Assembly (NCBI RefSeq): GCF_000321225.1 | Contig: NW_004450477.1 | Span: 3,159,363-3,223,362 of the forward strand | From: Odobenus rosmarus divergens | Taxonomy: Eukaryota; Chordata; Mammalia; Carnivora; Odobenidae | Direction: 5' to 3' | Length of the DNA stretch: 64,000 nt | Shown here: positions 11,751 to 21,960 of the stretch, in pieces | Numbering within the stretch: the stretch's first letter is position 1 | How the letters are laid out: every line of letters starts with the position of its first letter | Position numbers and translations under genes: made by a program | The notes under the pieces: generated by a model | Told to the model about the DNA's origin: nothing | The model's database searches: none | Seen by the model: the letters and a program-made list of their open reading frames with translations, nothing else

Positions 11751-12453
11751 AAGGTACTTAAAGAAGTTTATCTGGTGGTAATTAAAAGTTGGGCCTGTCT
11801 GCTCAGAAAGCCTCCATGAGGGGCAGGTAAGATTTTTAAAAGAACAGAATTTCATGTTTCTGAGGAGAGCATAATGGGACCCAGTCTGCTTGGGCAGCTG
11901 TTGCCCTTGTTCTGTCTGGCCTGTGTGTGGAAGGATTCATGGAGGCTCTGACCTGGCAGCCTGGGCAGGGAGGGTTCAAGCACTCGGGATGAGGTTGGGG
12001 GAAAGTAGCTGACAGGTAGCACCAGGCAGGTGGAGGCGGGTTCACCTGCAGAGGCCCTGATGACCGGCAGGTTGTGGCGGGTTCCACAGGATGTGGCCAG
12101 CTGAGGAGCAGGGCACAGAGCAGGGAGTTAGGTCTGTAGTACTCAGGACACCAAGTACGCTGGCTGTGTGCCCTGGGGCGGCCTCAGGAGGTTGGTCTGG
12201 AGCCCCACAGATTCCTCCTGACTTTGGTCAGAACTGGCCTTGGGGCTGAGAGAGGGAATGTCTGGACACAGGCAGGAGGGCTATGCAGTCAGGGCCTGGC
12301 AGGTCCCACATCAGGAGGGTGGACCCTGGTTGTGGTGGCCAATTTCTTTATTTGGAATTTGGTGTGACATGGAGATGATCTCGTCTTTGCCAACTTCTGT
12401 ACCTTCTAAGAATCCCTTCTGTCTTTTCCATCCTGTCCTGTCCTCTCGGGTAG

Positions 12454-12477
12454 ACTGATGAAGAGGATGAAGTAGAG
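12454..12477 (+). CDS. FHOD3: FHOD3 muscle-specific microexon encoding the CK2 motif TDEEDEVE
   Basis: A 24-nt exon, ACTGATGAAGAGGATGAAGT plus AGAG, lies between GGGTAG (acceptor) and GTAGGA (donor). It encodes TDEEDEVE, which fits the consensus T(D/E)5XE. In FHOD3 of other mammals this eight-residue insertion is known from striated-muscle isoforms. Its threonine is phosphorylated by casein kinase 2, which directs the formin to myofibrils and protects it from turnover. Both flanking introns are phase 0 (Asp codon before, Ser codon after), so inclusion or skipping keeps the frame. The upstream pyrimidine tract is long. Downstream are GCATG (12556-12560), TGCATG (12592-12597) and ACTAAC (12627-12632), motif types bound by RBFOX and QKI. 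The function and muscle specificity come from published work on the family; the exon itself is seen directly. Confidence 0.92.
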
Positions 12478-12539
12478 GTAGGACTGTTTATAAACATGAA
12501 GAATGCCACACACTTGACCTTCCCAAGCGTGCTGTAGTC

Positions 12540-12632
12540 TAACCTAACATAAGCAGCATGAGGCCTCAGCACCATCCAGTGCTCTAAACCATGCATGATC
12601 GTTTTCTGGTTGCTTTCTGTGTGATCACTAAC
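12540..12632 (+). promoter_or_regulatory. Candidate RBFOX/QKI splicing-enhancer cluster
   Basis: Within 155 bases of the microexon donor lie GCATG (12556-12560), the full RBFOX hexamer TGCATG (12592-12597) and ACTAAC (12627-12632), with CTAACCTAAC near 12539-12548. RBFOX and QKI proteins bound downstream of an alternative exon generally favour its inclusion in muscle. The motifs are seen; their use is inferred. Confidence 0.5.
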
Positions 12633-13424
12633 CTCCTTACACGGGTTCTCATCATAATGGGTATGCCAGGAATCAAAAGGCTAACTGCATTTTCCAAGCC
12701 ATCCCTGAGTCCCAGGCCCTGTCAAGACTGACAAGTTCAGCTGATCTAATATTGGAGATATTCTCCTCGTACTGGGGAAGTAGACAGGGAATCCTCCCTC
12801 CTGCCCCCTGGCTGAGCCTTTTGGCAACCCAAATATGAGAACTGGATTCTAGAATAACCAGGGAAAGAGCCTAAAACCAAAGAGGAAGTGGGACAGCGGC
12901 CCCGGAAGTGGTCATCACTCATGGGCATCCTTTGACTTGTGCCCCTTTTCTCAGCTGGCATCCTTCGGATTCATTGGGATTCGTGGGTGCAGGGGTGGGA
13001 AGGCAGGGGCTCCTCCTCCTGGCCCTGGTGCAGATGGGAGAACCAGAGACGACATCAGGGCCGATTGGCCCCAGAAGATGAGAGAGCAGGTGCAGATAGT
13101 ACAAGCAGATGTGGCCTGGGCTCTGTTACTGTGGCTGAGACACTTGATGAAAAGAGGAAGCCAGGGATCTGTGGGACTGCTCTTTGCAAACATCAATCTG
13201 ACTTTCTCTTTCTCATCCAGCTCTTTGGCCTTGTGTACATATGGCCCATTGTGCTAGCATACCTCTTTTACAACATATATGCCCTGATTCTTTGCTCAGC
13301 TACAGTTAGAGAATATGATCATGTCCATGTAATGTGTGTTCCAGCAACCCCATTTCTGGACACAGCCAGAAGCAATGAGTGCTGCCAAACTGTTTCAGCA
13401 TGAATTTCTATGTCCTGTTCTGGT

Positions 13425-13560
13425 CTGGGCCCTGCAATTGATTCCCTTGGGGCCTTTGGCAAGTCACTGAATCTCGGAGAGCTTCAATTTCCTTCTCTGT
13501 CAAGGGATGGGGCTAGCTCTGGAAAGATCCTTCCCAGTGCTTACCATAGTAGGATTCTGT
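13425..13560 (+). repeat. MIR SINE remnant
   Basis: The MIR 3' half is visible in GGCAAGTCACTGAATCTCGG, AGCTTCAATTTCCTTCTCTG and TCAAGGGATGGGG, degenerate forms of the MIR consensus around its conserved core. Confidence 0.7.
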
Positions 13561-14019
13561 GACTGAATCCCACTTTTTAAATGCTAACATCCTAAGTGAT
13601 CTATAAGAAAATTTTAACTGCTCTATGGTGCTAAATGAAAAAAAAATACATTTGATTAACAGCGCATATTTTAATTCTCCTATCAGGGCTTTGGTGTTAG
13701 AAACGGATGGGCTTTCCAAGTTGTTCCCCGGGTTGATGTCATTTGCCCCTAGCAGGCACCCGCTGCGGGTACTGCGGTGAGTCAGGAGAGCCACTGCAGT
13801 GGAGGGATATGGGTGTGGGCCTTCTGAGACCACCGCTGTTCTTTCTGATAAGAGAACTTCCTGTCCCCATGGATGTTTGTCACTGGCCCATGCACAACCT
13901 TAGGGACCACCGTAGGGAATGTGTCTGCGGAATGCACATAAACAAGAAAGGTTTTCCTCAACGGAAGTTGGTTTTTGGGGGAGTCATCTCCCACCCTAAC
14001 CCCTCCTTTGGTCTTGCAG

Positions 14020-14194
14020 TCCGGCAAGTTCTCTGGCAGCCCTCCAGCACCCCTGAGCCAGCCGCAGGGCCTGAGCTACGCGGAGGACGCCACGGAGCAT
14101 GAGAACATGAAGGCTGTGCTGAAGACCTCGTCACCTGCCATGGAAGACACCACCCCGGTGCTGGGCATCCGCACCCGCAGCCGAGCAAGCCGAG
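14020..14194 (+). CDS. FHOD3: FHOD3 linker exon between FH2 and DAD
   Basis: The 175-nt exon reads SGKFSGSPPAPLSQPQGLSY... to ...VLGIRTRSRASRG. It is a Ser/Pro-rich, probably disordered linker that joins the FH2 core to the autoregulatory tail. The acceptor is GTCTTGCAG (14011-14019). The donor is CGAG|GTGACT at 14195, a weak match to GTRAGT. The last codon (Gly) is split 1+2 with the next exon. The frame is maintained and the residue pattern matches FHOD3. The linker is expected to be less conserved than FH2. If the weak donor were skipped, the frame would run on into a poly-Gly intronic stretch (about 14217-14240). Confidence 0.93.
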
Positions 14195-14454
14195 GTGACT
14201 CCTGGTTGGAGGGCGCTGGGGGCGGGGGCGGGGGGGCGGCTTCCCTGTCTGGTCCCGTCCCCGTCATGGCAGTGCAGGTGACTGTGCCCAGGAAGTATCT
14301 GCTGAGGGCTACCCATGCTGACATAGACCCTTGCCTTCACTCACATCTCTGGGACTCACTGTAGTACTTATCTCCAAACCACACGGCGCTCCCACAAGTG
14401 TAACTTCATTCACACAAGAGGAGTTATGATTATGAATGGACCCTCATGGGTTAA

Positions 14455-14640
14455 AGCAGGGGTCAGCAAACCATGGCCCCGGGCCCAATTCAGCCAGCCA
14501 CCTATGTTGTAAATGAGGTTTTCACTGGAACACAGCCAGGCGTGGCAGAGCTGAGGGTTGGGGCAGAGACTGCGGGGCCCGTAGAGCCTCAGGTTTTCAC
14601 TGGCTGGCCCTGTGTAGGGAAAATTTGCTGGATTCAAGCA
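14455..14640. repeat. Non-autonomous hAT-type DNA transposon
   Basis: Starts with the terminus AGGGGTCAGCAAACCATGGCC, continues CACTGGAACACAGCCAGGCG and CAGAGACTGCGGGGCCCGTA, and ends CTGGCCCTGTG...AAATTTGCTGG, an inverted degenerate copy of the start. This is a widespread mammalian element whose exact name I will not assert. Confidence 0.65.
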
Positions 14641-14839
14641 CCGTCCCCTTTTTGCCTTTTTAAATCTTTAGAGGCAAGGAAGAAATGAAAACTAAAGGTG
14701 CTAAAGATAGATAAGAGTTTCTAGGTTTGTTTCATAACTTGGAAGGGATATTTTACTTTAATTGAGAGTTAAGGTGCAATTTTCACCTGAGAATGTTTAG
14801 TGGTGTTTCCGATCCAGCCTGACAGCACATGAATGCCCC

Positions 14840-15240
14840 TCTTCAGGTTCCGTACTGCCTGCAACACACAGCCCACGCTATTCAGGCTGTCTCTGGGGGC
14901 CCCCTGCAGTCTGGTCCCAGCCTGTCTCCCACACTTGGCACTCACTCGCCCCCATGTTATAGGCACCACCCTTCTCTGCACCCTGTGTCTCCCTGAGCCC
15001 CCTCTGCTATTCATGCTGTCCCCTTTTCTCTGCCGGTCCAGCCCCCATTCACCTCCAGAATCCACCTCCTCCTCCATACTCCTCAATTCAAAGGGCCACT
15101 CCTTCCTCCCATGGACTCCTGAGCCTCCAGTTCGGGCTGCCTCAAGATTACAGACTTTATCACTAAAGAGGACAAACTTCTGGAGGACAGGCTTTCTCCT
15201 CTCGGTGTTTGCTTAGCACGTGCTATGTGCAGAGCTAGAA
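14840..15240 (+). repeat. L2 LINE remnant
   Basis: C/T-rich sequence with L2 3'-region landmarks: CCTGCAACACACAGCCCACG, CACTTGGCACTCACTCG, and later TGGAGGACAGGC...GTGTTTGCTTAGCACGTGCT. The match is diffuse and the boundaries are soft. Confidence 0.45.
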
Positions 15241-16029
15241 GAAGACGTACCACTTAACTGTCTAAGCTGTCATGCTCTGGCATGTGACAGTGGTTCTGGT
15301 AGTCACTATACTGGCTGACCAAAGAGAACAGGCCTGGTAAACTGGGTTGTGGGTTAGCTTACCTATCACAGAAACTCGGTAAAACAATGAGCTCATGCAG
15401 TGCCCATCAGGCATTGTCCCAGGCTCGGGAGAACATTCAGACTCACGAGATGGCGGGCAGCTGGAATGTCGAGCTCCAAGCTGGAGAAACCCCTGAGAAG
15501 GCCCTTCAGTGACTTCTAACTGCCTTTGCAGACTGACCAGTGCTTTTGGAATTTTGCTGTTGTCAACTCTCTTAAATATAAACAAAGAATGATAGTAATA
15601 ATAACTTCAACATAAAAGAAAAAATAAATGTAGTTTCAAGTTTTCTTTAGAAGAGAGTGGGTTACATGGTGCATGTAGTTCCTTGGAACTTCTTATCAAC
15701 CCAAGGACCACAAGCTGCCATCTACAGAGGAGTCTTGAAAGGGCTTCCAGGCAGTGTTCCAGATCCCTAAGGTTTATGTGGAATTCCCTAGTGGAGCTGC
15801 ACTTAAGGCTTTTTATGAAATTACCAGATGTTTTTCTTCTTTTCTTTTGTTTCTCAACTCAGATGAGTTCAATACCACTCTAGTTCCTTCCTCTGCTTCT
15901 TAATGTTGGACTTCTGTCTTTACCTTTTAGCAGGGTTTTTACTTTGATAGGCAGTTAAGATGACAGAAGAAGGGCTGCCTCCCTCCACCAGGAGGCAGGT
16001 GGTCCAGATGTTGAAATTTGCAGCCAAGT

Positions 16030-16740
16030 TTTAGCCATTACAAATGTTAAAAGACGTAAAGGAAAATATAGACAAATTGATTAAAAGGTGTATCATTTCA
16101 ACAGCAAATTGGAACTTAATCTTAAAAATAATCAAATGGACATTCAAGAACTGCAAAAGAAATAGCCGAAATATGGAACTCATTGTGTGGGTTTAAGAGC
16201 AGACTTGTCCCAGCAAAGGAAAGGATTAGTGAATTCAAAGACAAGTTATTAGAAAATGTACAAAGTGAAGCATAATGAAGAAATGGACAGAACAGAATAA
16301 AATGTAAGGTGTGAGGTGCACAATCAAATGGTCTCACCTGTGTGTAATTGGAGCAGCAGAAGGAGAAGGAGAAGAAGCATTAACTGAAGAGCTAATGTCT
16401 GAGAATCTCCCAGTGCTGGTGATATATATCAACCCACATATTTAAGAAACTTAGCAAATCCAAGGAGAATAAATAAAAAGAAAACCATGCCTAGGTGTAA
16501 TGTAGGCCGACTGCTAGAAACCAACGATGAAGATAAAATCTTTTAAAAAGTCAGATGGAAAAGATAAATTACCTTCTAAGATACAAACATCAGAATGAGG
16601 GCTCACTGTTATCAGAAGCTATGGAAGTCAGATGAAAGCGGAATGACATCTTCAAACTGCCAAGAGGGAAGCCTGTATCCAGGGAAATTCTTTCAGAACC
16701 ACAGGCAAACTTTTATTACATTAAAATCTCTTTTTTGATA
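16030..16740 (+). repeat. HAL1 / L1 ORF1-type remnant
   Basis: A-rich sequence resembling an L1-type ORF1 without ORF2: ATTCAAGAACTGCAAAAGAA, GAACAGAATAAAATG, AGAATCTCCCAGTGCTGGTG, AAACTTAGCAAATCCAAGGA, and CTGCCAAGAGGGAAGCCTGT. Stops are frequent, so it encodes nothing today. HAL1 fits best, but an old L1 ORF1 fragment is the alternative. Confidence 0.65.
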
Positions 16741-16834
16741 TAATTATTCCCCTTTTAGACTATTACTTTAGGTCAGATTTTTAAGGGAAAAAATAAATTA
16801 CAGTGTTTTCTTTCAAACTGTAATTTACATTTTT

Positions 16835-16935
16835 TTTTAAAATGAAGTATAGTTGACACACAATGTTACATTAGTTGTAGGTGTGCAACATTGTAATTCA
16901 GCAAGTGTACATTATCGATTTACATATTTTTAAAA
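16835..16935 (-). repeat. Old L1 3' end, antisense
   Basis: The sequence AATGAAGTATAGTTGACACA and ACATTAGTTGTAGGTGTGCA is the reverse complement of a common L1M/L1MA 3'UTR end that terminates in CAACTATACTTCA. Confidence 0.7.
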
Positions 16936-17021
16936 ATGAAGTCAAAATAAAGTGATATGGTGCTATCAGTCTATAATACTTCATTCCTTCTACCACATCT
17001 CAGTATATGTAAATGTCTTGA

Positions 17022-17246
17022 GGGGTGCCTGGGTGGCTCAGTCGGTTAGGCATCCGACGCTTGATTTCGGTTCGGGTCATGATCTCAGGGTCATGAGATT
17101 GAGCCCCGTGTTGGGCTCCACACTCAGTGGGGGAGTCTGCTTGAGATTCTCTCCCTCTCCCTCTGCCTTCCCCCCTGCCCCACTCACACGCACCCGCACA
17201 CTCTCTTTCTCTAAGATGAATAAATAAATCTTTAAAAAAAAAAAAA
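17022..17246 (+). mobile_element. CAN-SINE
   Basis: Head GGGGTGCCTGGGTGGCTCAG, long CT-rich tract, tail GAATAAATAAATC plus poly(A). It is flanked by AAATGTCTTG (17011-17020 and about 17249-17258). Confidence 0.95.
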
Positions 17247-18893
17247 AGAAATGTCTTGCTAACACTTGGGAGACTGTTGTGAGCCTCTTGGGGTCTGTAA
17301 AAAGTATGGGCAGTGTTTCCCTGATGCTATATGTGGGTACAAGTTTCCAGGGGAAAAAATCCTATACATGACCAGAAAGAATGCATATAAACAGTTACCA
17401 GGCAGGAAAGTAACCAAAGGTGGGGGGAGATAAAAAAGCAGAACCAGGACTGAGGTCATAAAAGAATGACATCATCACAAAACCAAGTCTGGCAATCCTG
17501 AACATATGGCAACACATCCCTCTGAAGCATCTCCTGACACATTACAGTGAAAGCAGACCCCTGGGGATGTCTAGGATGGGAAGAATAGGTCATCCTTAGT
17601 AGGAAGATCAGATGATGCCTTCATTTTTGGCCCAGTGCTCTGAAAATGTATCATGAGCAAATACAGTTGATTAAAACGTGTGTTTTTGGAAGGGTAGCTT
17701 GGCATTTTAAAATGAGACACAGAATTACAAATCAGTAGGTAGAAGGGAAAAGAGGAAATTGCTGGGCAAAACACAATTGTACTATTGATTGCCCTGCCTA
17801 ATCTGAGGAAGACCACTCTTCAGAAGTGCAGAAGGGTCCCAGTGTAAGAGCTATGCCAGTGGAGGCCTCCTCCCTCCAGTTAGACCACCTGGCCCATCCT
17901 GAGAATGCAGGAAAGTTCAGCCATTTCAAAAATTCCTTTCTGAGAGAAGCCTATTTTTAAAGGGTTTTATGATGCTGAAAGATCTAATTGGATGGAAACA
18001 AGTAGATCAAGTGCCCTTGGGCATAAGCAGAAAAAATACAATTTACTGTTTTTTTTATATGCCAGGGCTATAGCTCTGCTCCCATTCATACAACAAATGT
18101 TTAAAATAACATCAACAATAACAGCAAACGTTGTCATTAGAAAACATATTGACCTATAGATACATGCATGTGGTGGAGCCCCAGGAATCCTGCTACTCCT
18201 TTGGCAAAGTGTGAATCATTTATGTATGCAATTCAGCAATGTGCATTTTACTGGCAGAAATTAGGACTAAATTATAGCATATTACGTATTTACTGTAAAA
18301 TTTCAACCACAAACACATGTCCACAAAAATCACAATCTACTGAACCGTGAGCCGCTATTCCCAACTATTGCCGTCAATATCCAAATGCCAAAAGCTTTTC
18401 AAAATTAGTATGGGAATAGAACTCGAGAATGTAAGGTACATGTTTACTAACATTTCTGGCCTGTGGTTGGCGAAAAGCTGACTGTTCTTCAGCTGGACCT
18501 TAGGCTCCAAATACCTGTGTTCCATAGGCAGAGTCTGAGAACACCCACCTACAGGCTTCTGAAGTTGTATGTTTATTACAAAGGACCGTGTATGTGGAGG
18601 AAATTCACGATTTTGAGCGCATTGCATGTCTTTCTTCTTACAGAAGCATATTTCCCATCTTATAGATGAGATTTCAAAGGAAGTTGATTTATCACGAAGG
18701 CACATTCTTGATACTTGGGAGCTCATGTCTTCGTGGTGCTTTCTTCTTGTCTATAGGCAGATGCTTTTATGCCAGCCTTAGAGCTGCTCTGTCTTAATAG
18801 ACAATTATTTATAAATGTACTTTTCTAGTCAAGAAGCAAAGAAAAATTTGTCTGTTCCTGCTTTGCTAGTTGAAGAAGGTAATCCTGTTTTGA

Positions 18894-19066
18894 TTTTTTA
18901 AGTATTTTATTTATTTGACACACAGAGAGAGAAAGCGCATGCACGCATGCACAGCAGCAGACTCCCTGCTGAGCGGGGAACCCAACTCAGGGCTCTACCC
19001 CAGGACCCTGGGATCATGACCTGAGCTGAAGGCAGATGCTTAACCAACTGAACCAACCAGGTGCCG
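18894..19066 (-). mobile_element. CAN-SINE, antisense
   Basis: Begins with a T run and AGTATTTTATTTATTTGACA, contains GGGATCATGACCTGAGCTGA and ends GAACCAACCAGGTGCC. Imperfect flanking repeats CCTGTTTTGATTTTT and CCTGTTATGATTTTT mark the target site. Divergent, hence older. Confidence 0.93.
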
Positions 19067-19100
19067 TTCCTGTTATGATTTTTAAAGGTTAAGTAATCCA

Positions 19101-19330
19101 GGGTGGCTCAGTCAGTTAAGCAGTTGACTCTTGATTTTGGCTCAGGTCATGATCTCAGGGTCCTCAGATCAAGCTCTGTGTTGGGCTCTGTGCTCAGCAA
19201 GGAGTCTGCTTGAGCTTCTCTCTCTCTCCCTCTGCCCCCCCCCGACACAGTGCACTCACTTGCGCTAGCTCTCTCTCTCTAAAAATAAATAAACCTTAAA
19301 AAAATAAAGTTCCTTAAAAAAAAAAAAAAG
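19101..19330 (+). mobile_element. CAN-SINE, 5'-truncated
   Basis: Starts within the head at GGGTGGCTCAGTCAGTTAAG and ends with a double A-rich tail. It is flanked by the exact 12-bp duplication TTAAGTAATCCA (19089-19100 and 19332-19343), so the truncation happened at insertion. Confidence 0.95.
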
Positions 19331-19784
19331 ATTAAGTAATCCAAAGATAAACCATGACAAAATCCATGATTTTTATTTAACTAGAAGAGATGTTAAGGTT
19401 AGTTGACATTCCCTAGGCCTAGACAGCCATGGATAGAGAGCTGAATTAACACGTATCTCTGGACATTACTGGGTGTCCATCACCGAGTATCTGTGATGTG
19501 CTCTGTGATGCGATGTCCGCCCTCCCACGATCACGGGGCCTGTCAGGTGGAGGCCTTCAGCAGCTGTGTTACAGGGTAGTATTAGGTAAATGCTCCAAGT
19601 GCGCATGAGTGGGAGTAGCGGTCAAGGTCACAGTGGGGGACAGGTGAGTACCCCCGATCTGGCAGGCTGACGCTCTCGCTCTGGCCAAGGCTATGATCTG
19701 TTGCTGACAGAGCTCTGTGCTCAGAAGAGCAGCGTTGACATTTTCTCTAGTGTGTTCCTGCTCTCTGGTTGTTTAATTCTTCAG

Positions 19785-19946
19785 GATCCACTAGTTCCTG
19801 GACGATGGGAACCGATGACTCCTCTAACGTCACGGATGATGCAGCCGATGAGATCATGGATCGCATTGTCAAGTCGGCCACCCAGGTGCCCAGTCAGCGG
19901 GTGGTGCCTCGGGAGAGGAAGCGCTCCCGGGCCAACCGGAAGTCTC
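19785..19946 (+). CDS. FHOD3: FHOD3 exon carrying the autoregulatory (DAD) region
   Basis: The 162-nt exon completes the split Gly and reads STSSWTMGTDDSSNVTDDAA... to ...QRVVPRERKRSRANRKS. The acidic helix ADEIMDRIVKSATQ and the basic RERKRSRANRK stretch form the diaphanous autoregulatory domain, which folds back on the N-terminal inhibitory region. In FHOD1, ROCK phosphorylates three Ser/Thr in this basic segment and releases autoinhibition. The equivalent residues are visible here as KRS and RKS, plus RRT in the next exon. The acceptor is TTCTTCAG (19777-19784) and the donor is GTAAGT at 19947. The last codon (Leu) is split 1+2. Confidence 0.96.
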
Positions 19947-21229
19947 GTAAGTGCCTTGGAGCTAGGGTGAGGGCCTTGCCCTGCAGGGAGCTGGCCTCCT
20001 GTTCTATATGCCCTGGGAAGGGCAGACACCCAGAGGCCGGCTCCAGTCAGTTGTCAGTGATGCCTGGAGGGCCCACCCGAGCTCAGCAATGAAAGGTTTC
20101 CTGGTTGACAACCAACACTGCCACTGTGGGGGAGGGGGCTGCAGGCACACCCGCCCGGTATATTTGCCGCTCCCTCCATTCTTACTGTTCCCAGGAAGGT
20201 CCTAAGGACCCTTACATATCTCTGGCGTGCACGGGTGGGTACAGGGGGGCCATTGCCAAGCACTGCCCCAGATGCTTTGCTGAGGCCATATTTCTGCAGC
20301 GGGCACCACTTTCTAGCTGAAGATGGGTCCCCAAGGGATTCACTGCTGCTCACAAAAATGTCGAAGGTGAAAACCAATGATTTTATGGTCATTAGAGTGC
20401 TTAGCATTCTTAACGTTAATCTAGGTTGACCAGTTTGGTTTTGCTTCTTTTGGTACCAACCAGAGAATTCCACTAAATCAAAGGGACTGATTTTCCCCTT
20501 TGTCTGAGCCTGCTTCTGCCCACGGAATCATGGGCGTGGGACTGCCTCTGTGGGCACCATGCTTGCTTTCAAAGGGGCTGCTCTCCGTAGAGAAACGGGG
20601 TTCCTCTGTATCCTTTGACATGTGTCTGCGCTAGCCATGACTCTCGCGTGTTTTAGGAAAAAGCTCAGCCCCCAACCTTTGGCCCTGATGCTGCGTCACT
20701 CAGCTCAGGAGACCAGCTTGAGTCTCGCCCGACTCTGCCTTCAGGAATCAGGGATGGTGAGGGGCATAGGGATTTATGACCATCACAAGAAGGAGGCCTG
20801 GTTACCTCTGCCTAGACTGGCTCCAAAAAGTGAAAGGAGAGTGACTCCAGGTAGGCGGGAGTTCAGTAAGAACTCAGACTCTCTTTGGTGCCACCTTTGA
20901 GATTCACACAGGAGGGGTTCAGGGTTTGAGCTGCAGAGCCCAAGGGAGGGGATGCCGGGTAGGGGATGCCCTCACGGAAGGTGGGCCATGTGGGGCCATG
21001 CCGGGCCAGAGCCCTCAGAAAGGGAGACCGCATGAGGCAGTGACCTGGCCAGTCCCCTGAGGCCGAGGGTATGTGCTCCTCCCCCAGGTTATATGCCTGT
21101 GTTGGCAAAGAGTGTAGGCCCTGTCCTCTGGTCTAGAGAGAACCAGATTCTTAGAGAGACACATAATGTCACTGGGAACAATAACACAGTCATAATTAAT
21201 TTTCCTCTTCAATCTGGCCAGGGAGATAG

Positions 21230-21960
21230 TTTGCCTGTTTTTGTGGTTGATATAAACTAAATTTCCTGTGGTATCGTTTCCATTCCAATCTTATGCAAAA
21301 CAGCCGTATATTCCTTTTATTCAGCCAAACACATTTTACTCTGCGATGCAGTTACTACAACAAATACAGCCCTGCATGTATGTAAGTGTTTATCTGTAAC
21401 AGGCTTAATTTATTAGTAATGGCACCATCAACAGAAATTTAATACGGAGGAAAGTTACTTTGATTTCTGTTTAAGAGGGATGATAAACTCCAGCTTTCTC
21501 GCAAGAGGTTAAAGGAATAAGAAAAAAAAAAAATCTGCAGAATCGATGCGAAGTTCCGTGGTTTGGGCCTCCCCCTCAAACAATGTTGTATTTGATTTGA
21601 TTGTTTAATGGCCGCGATGAGGCAAGTGGGTAATGAATAACCACCGTATTTGGGCCATCAGTCATTTGGCTAAAGACAGTAATAGTCCAGCTATTGCAGG
21701 AAACCAAACAGAATCCATCCCATAACCTAGAAATTTACGACCTCCTAGCCGCTTGAGAATTCTCCAAGATAATTAAATGTCTGCTTTCGTGTTTGATGCT
21801 GGTGACTAGGACTGCGCACGCCAAATGTCCTGCTAAAGCTTGAAATATGCAGCCGGTGGGGACACAGGCAAGGCATCTTAATCGATTCGCAGGTTACCAT
21901 GGCTCAGTTTTGCTTTTCCAGCTGGTGACAATTCGGGTCTCATTAAGTAAAGTGTTTTGA
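21230..21960. promoter_or_regulatory. Candidate conserved noncoding element / enhancer
   Basis: About 730 bases with no recognisable repeat, dense in homeodomain-type and other factor sites: GATAATTAAATG (near 21768), TTTGATTTGATTGTTTAATG (about 21592), TCAGTCATTTGGC, and CTTAATCGATTCGC (near 21877). CpGs are retained (GGCCGCGATGAGG). The texture is typical of deeply conserved intronic enhancers. No alignment was available, so conservation is inferred from composition only. Confidence 0.4.

Larger units (their letters stand above)
7962..12453 (+). other. FHOD3: FHOD3 intron, 4.5 kb, before the muscle microexon
   Basis: Contains a poly(T) run (about 8038-8054), three CAN-SINEs (10297, 11144, 11614) and a probable minus-strand LTR (about 10559-10960). 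Three SINEs within 1.5 kb is a local cluster. The 3' end is a long pyrimidine tract (CTTCTGTCTTTTCCATCCTGTCC region, 12415-12447) followed by GGGTAG at 12448-12453. Open frames at 8.4-9.4 kb have no supporting features. Confidence 0.8.
12478..14019 (+). other. FHOD3: FHOD3 intron, 1.5 kb, after the microexon
   Basis: Starts with GTAGGA and ends in GGTCTTGCAG. It holds candidate splicing motifs in its first 160 bases (separate entry) and a MIR remnant (about 13425-13560). The remainder is unassigned. The overlapping open frames at 12.9-13.4 kb on both strands resemble no protein I know. Confidence 0.8.
14195..19784 (+). other. FHOD3: FHOD3 intron, 5.6 kb
   Basis: Donor GTGACT; acceptor TTCTTCAG before 19785. 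Contents in order: a G-rich patch (14217-14240), a hAT-like element (about 14455-14640), an L2 body (about 14840-15240), a HAL1/L1 ORF1-type remnant (about 16030-16740), an antisense L1 3' tail (about 16835-16935) and CAN-SINEs at 17022 (+), 18894 (-) and 19101 (+). The stretches 15250-16030 and 17250-18890 show nothing I can assign. Confidence 0.8.

Noticed and set aside
12937..13403. Two overlapping + strand open frames of 106 and 154 aa and an opposite-strand frame
   Set aside because: Overlapping frames with no conserved motif inside an FHOD3 intron; they run into a MIR region. No evidence for an alternative exon.
13743..14364. Open frames running across the FHOD3 exon at 14020 in other phases or into flanking introns
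   Set aside because: Only the splice-bounded frame at 14020-14194 matches FHOD3; the others are shadows or intron read-through.
20054..20473. 139-aa minus-strand open frame
   Set aside because: Intronic, no domain, no splice or promoter support.
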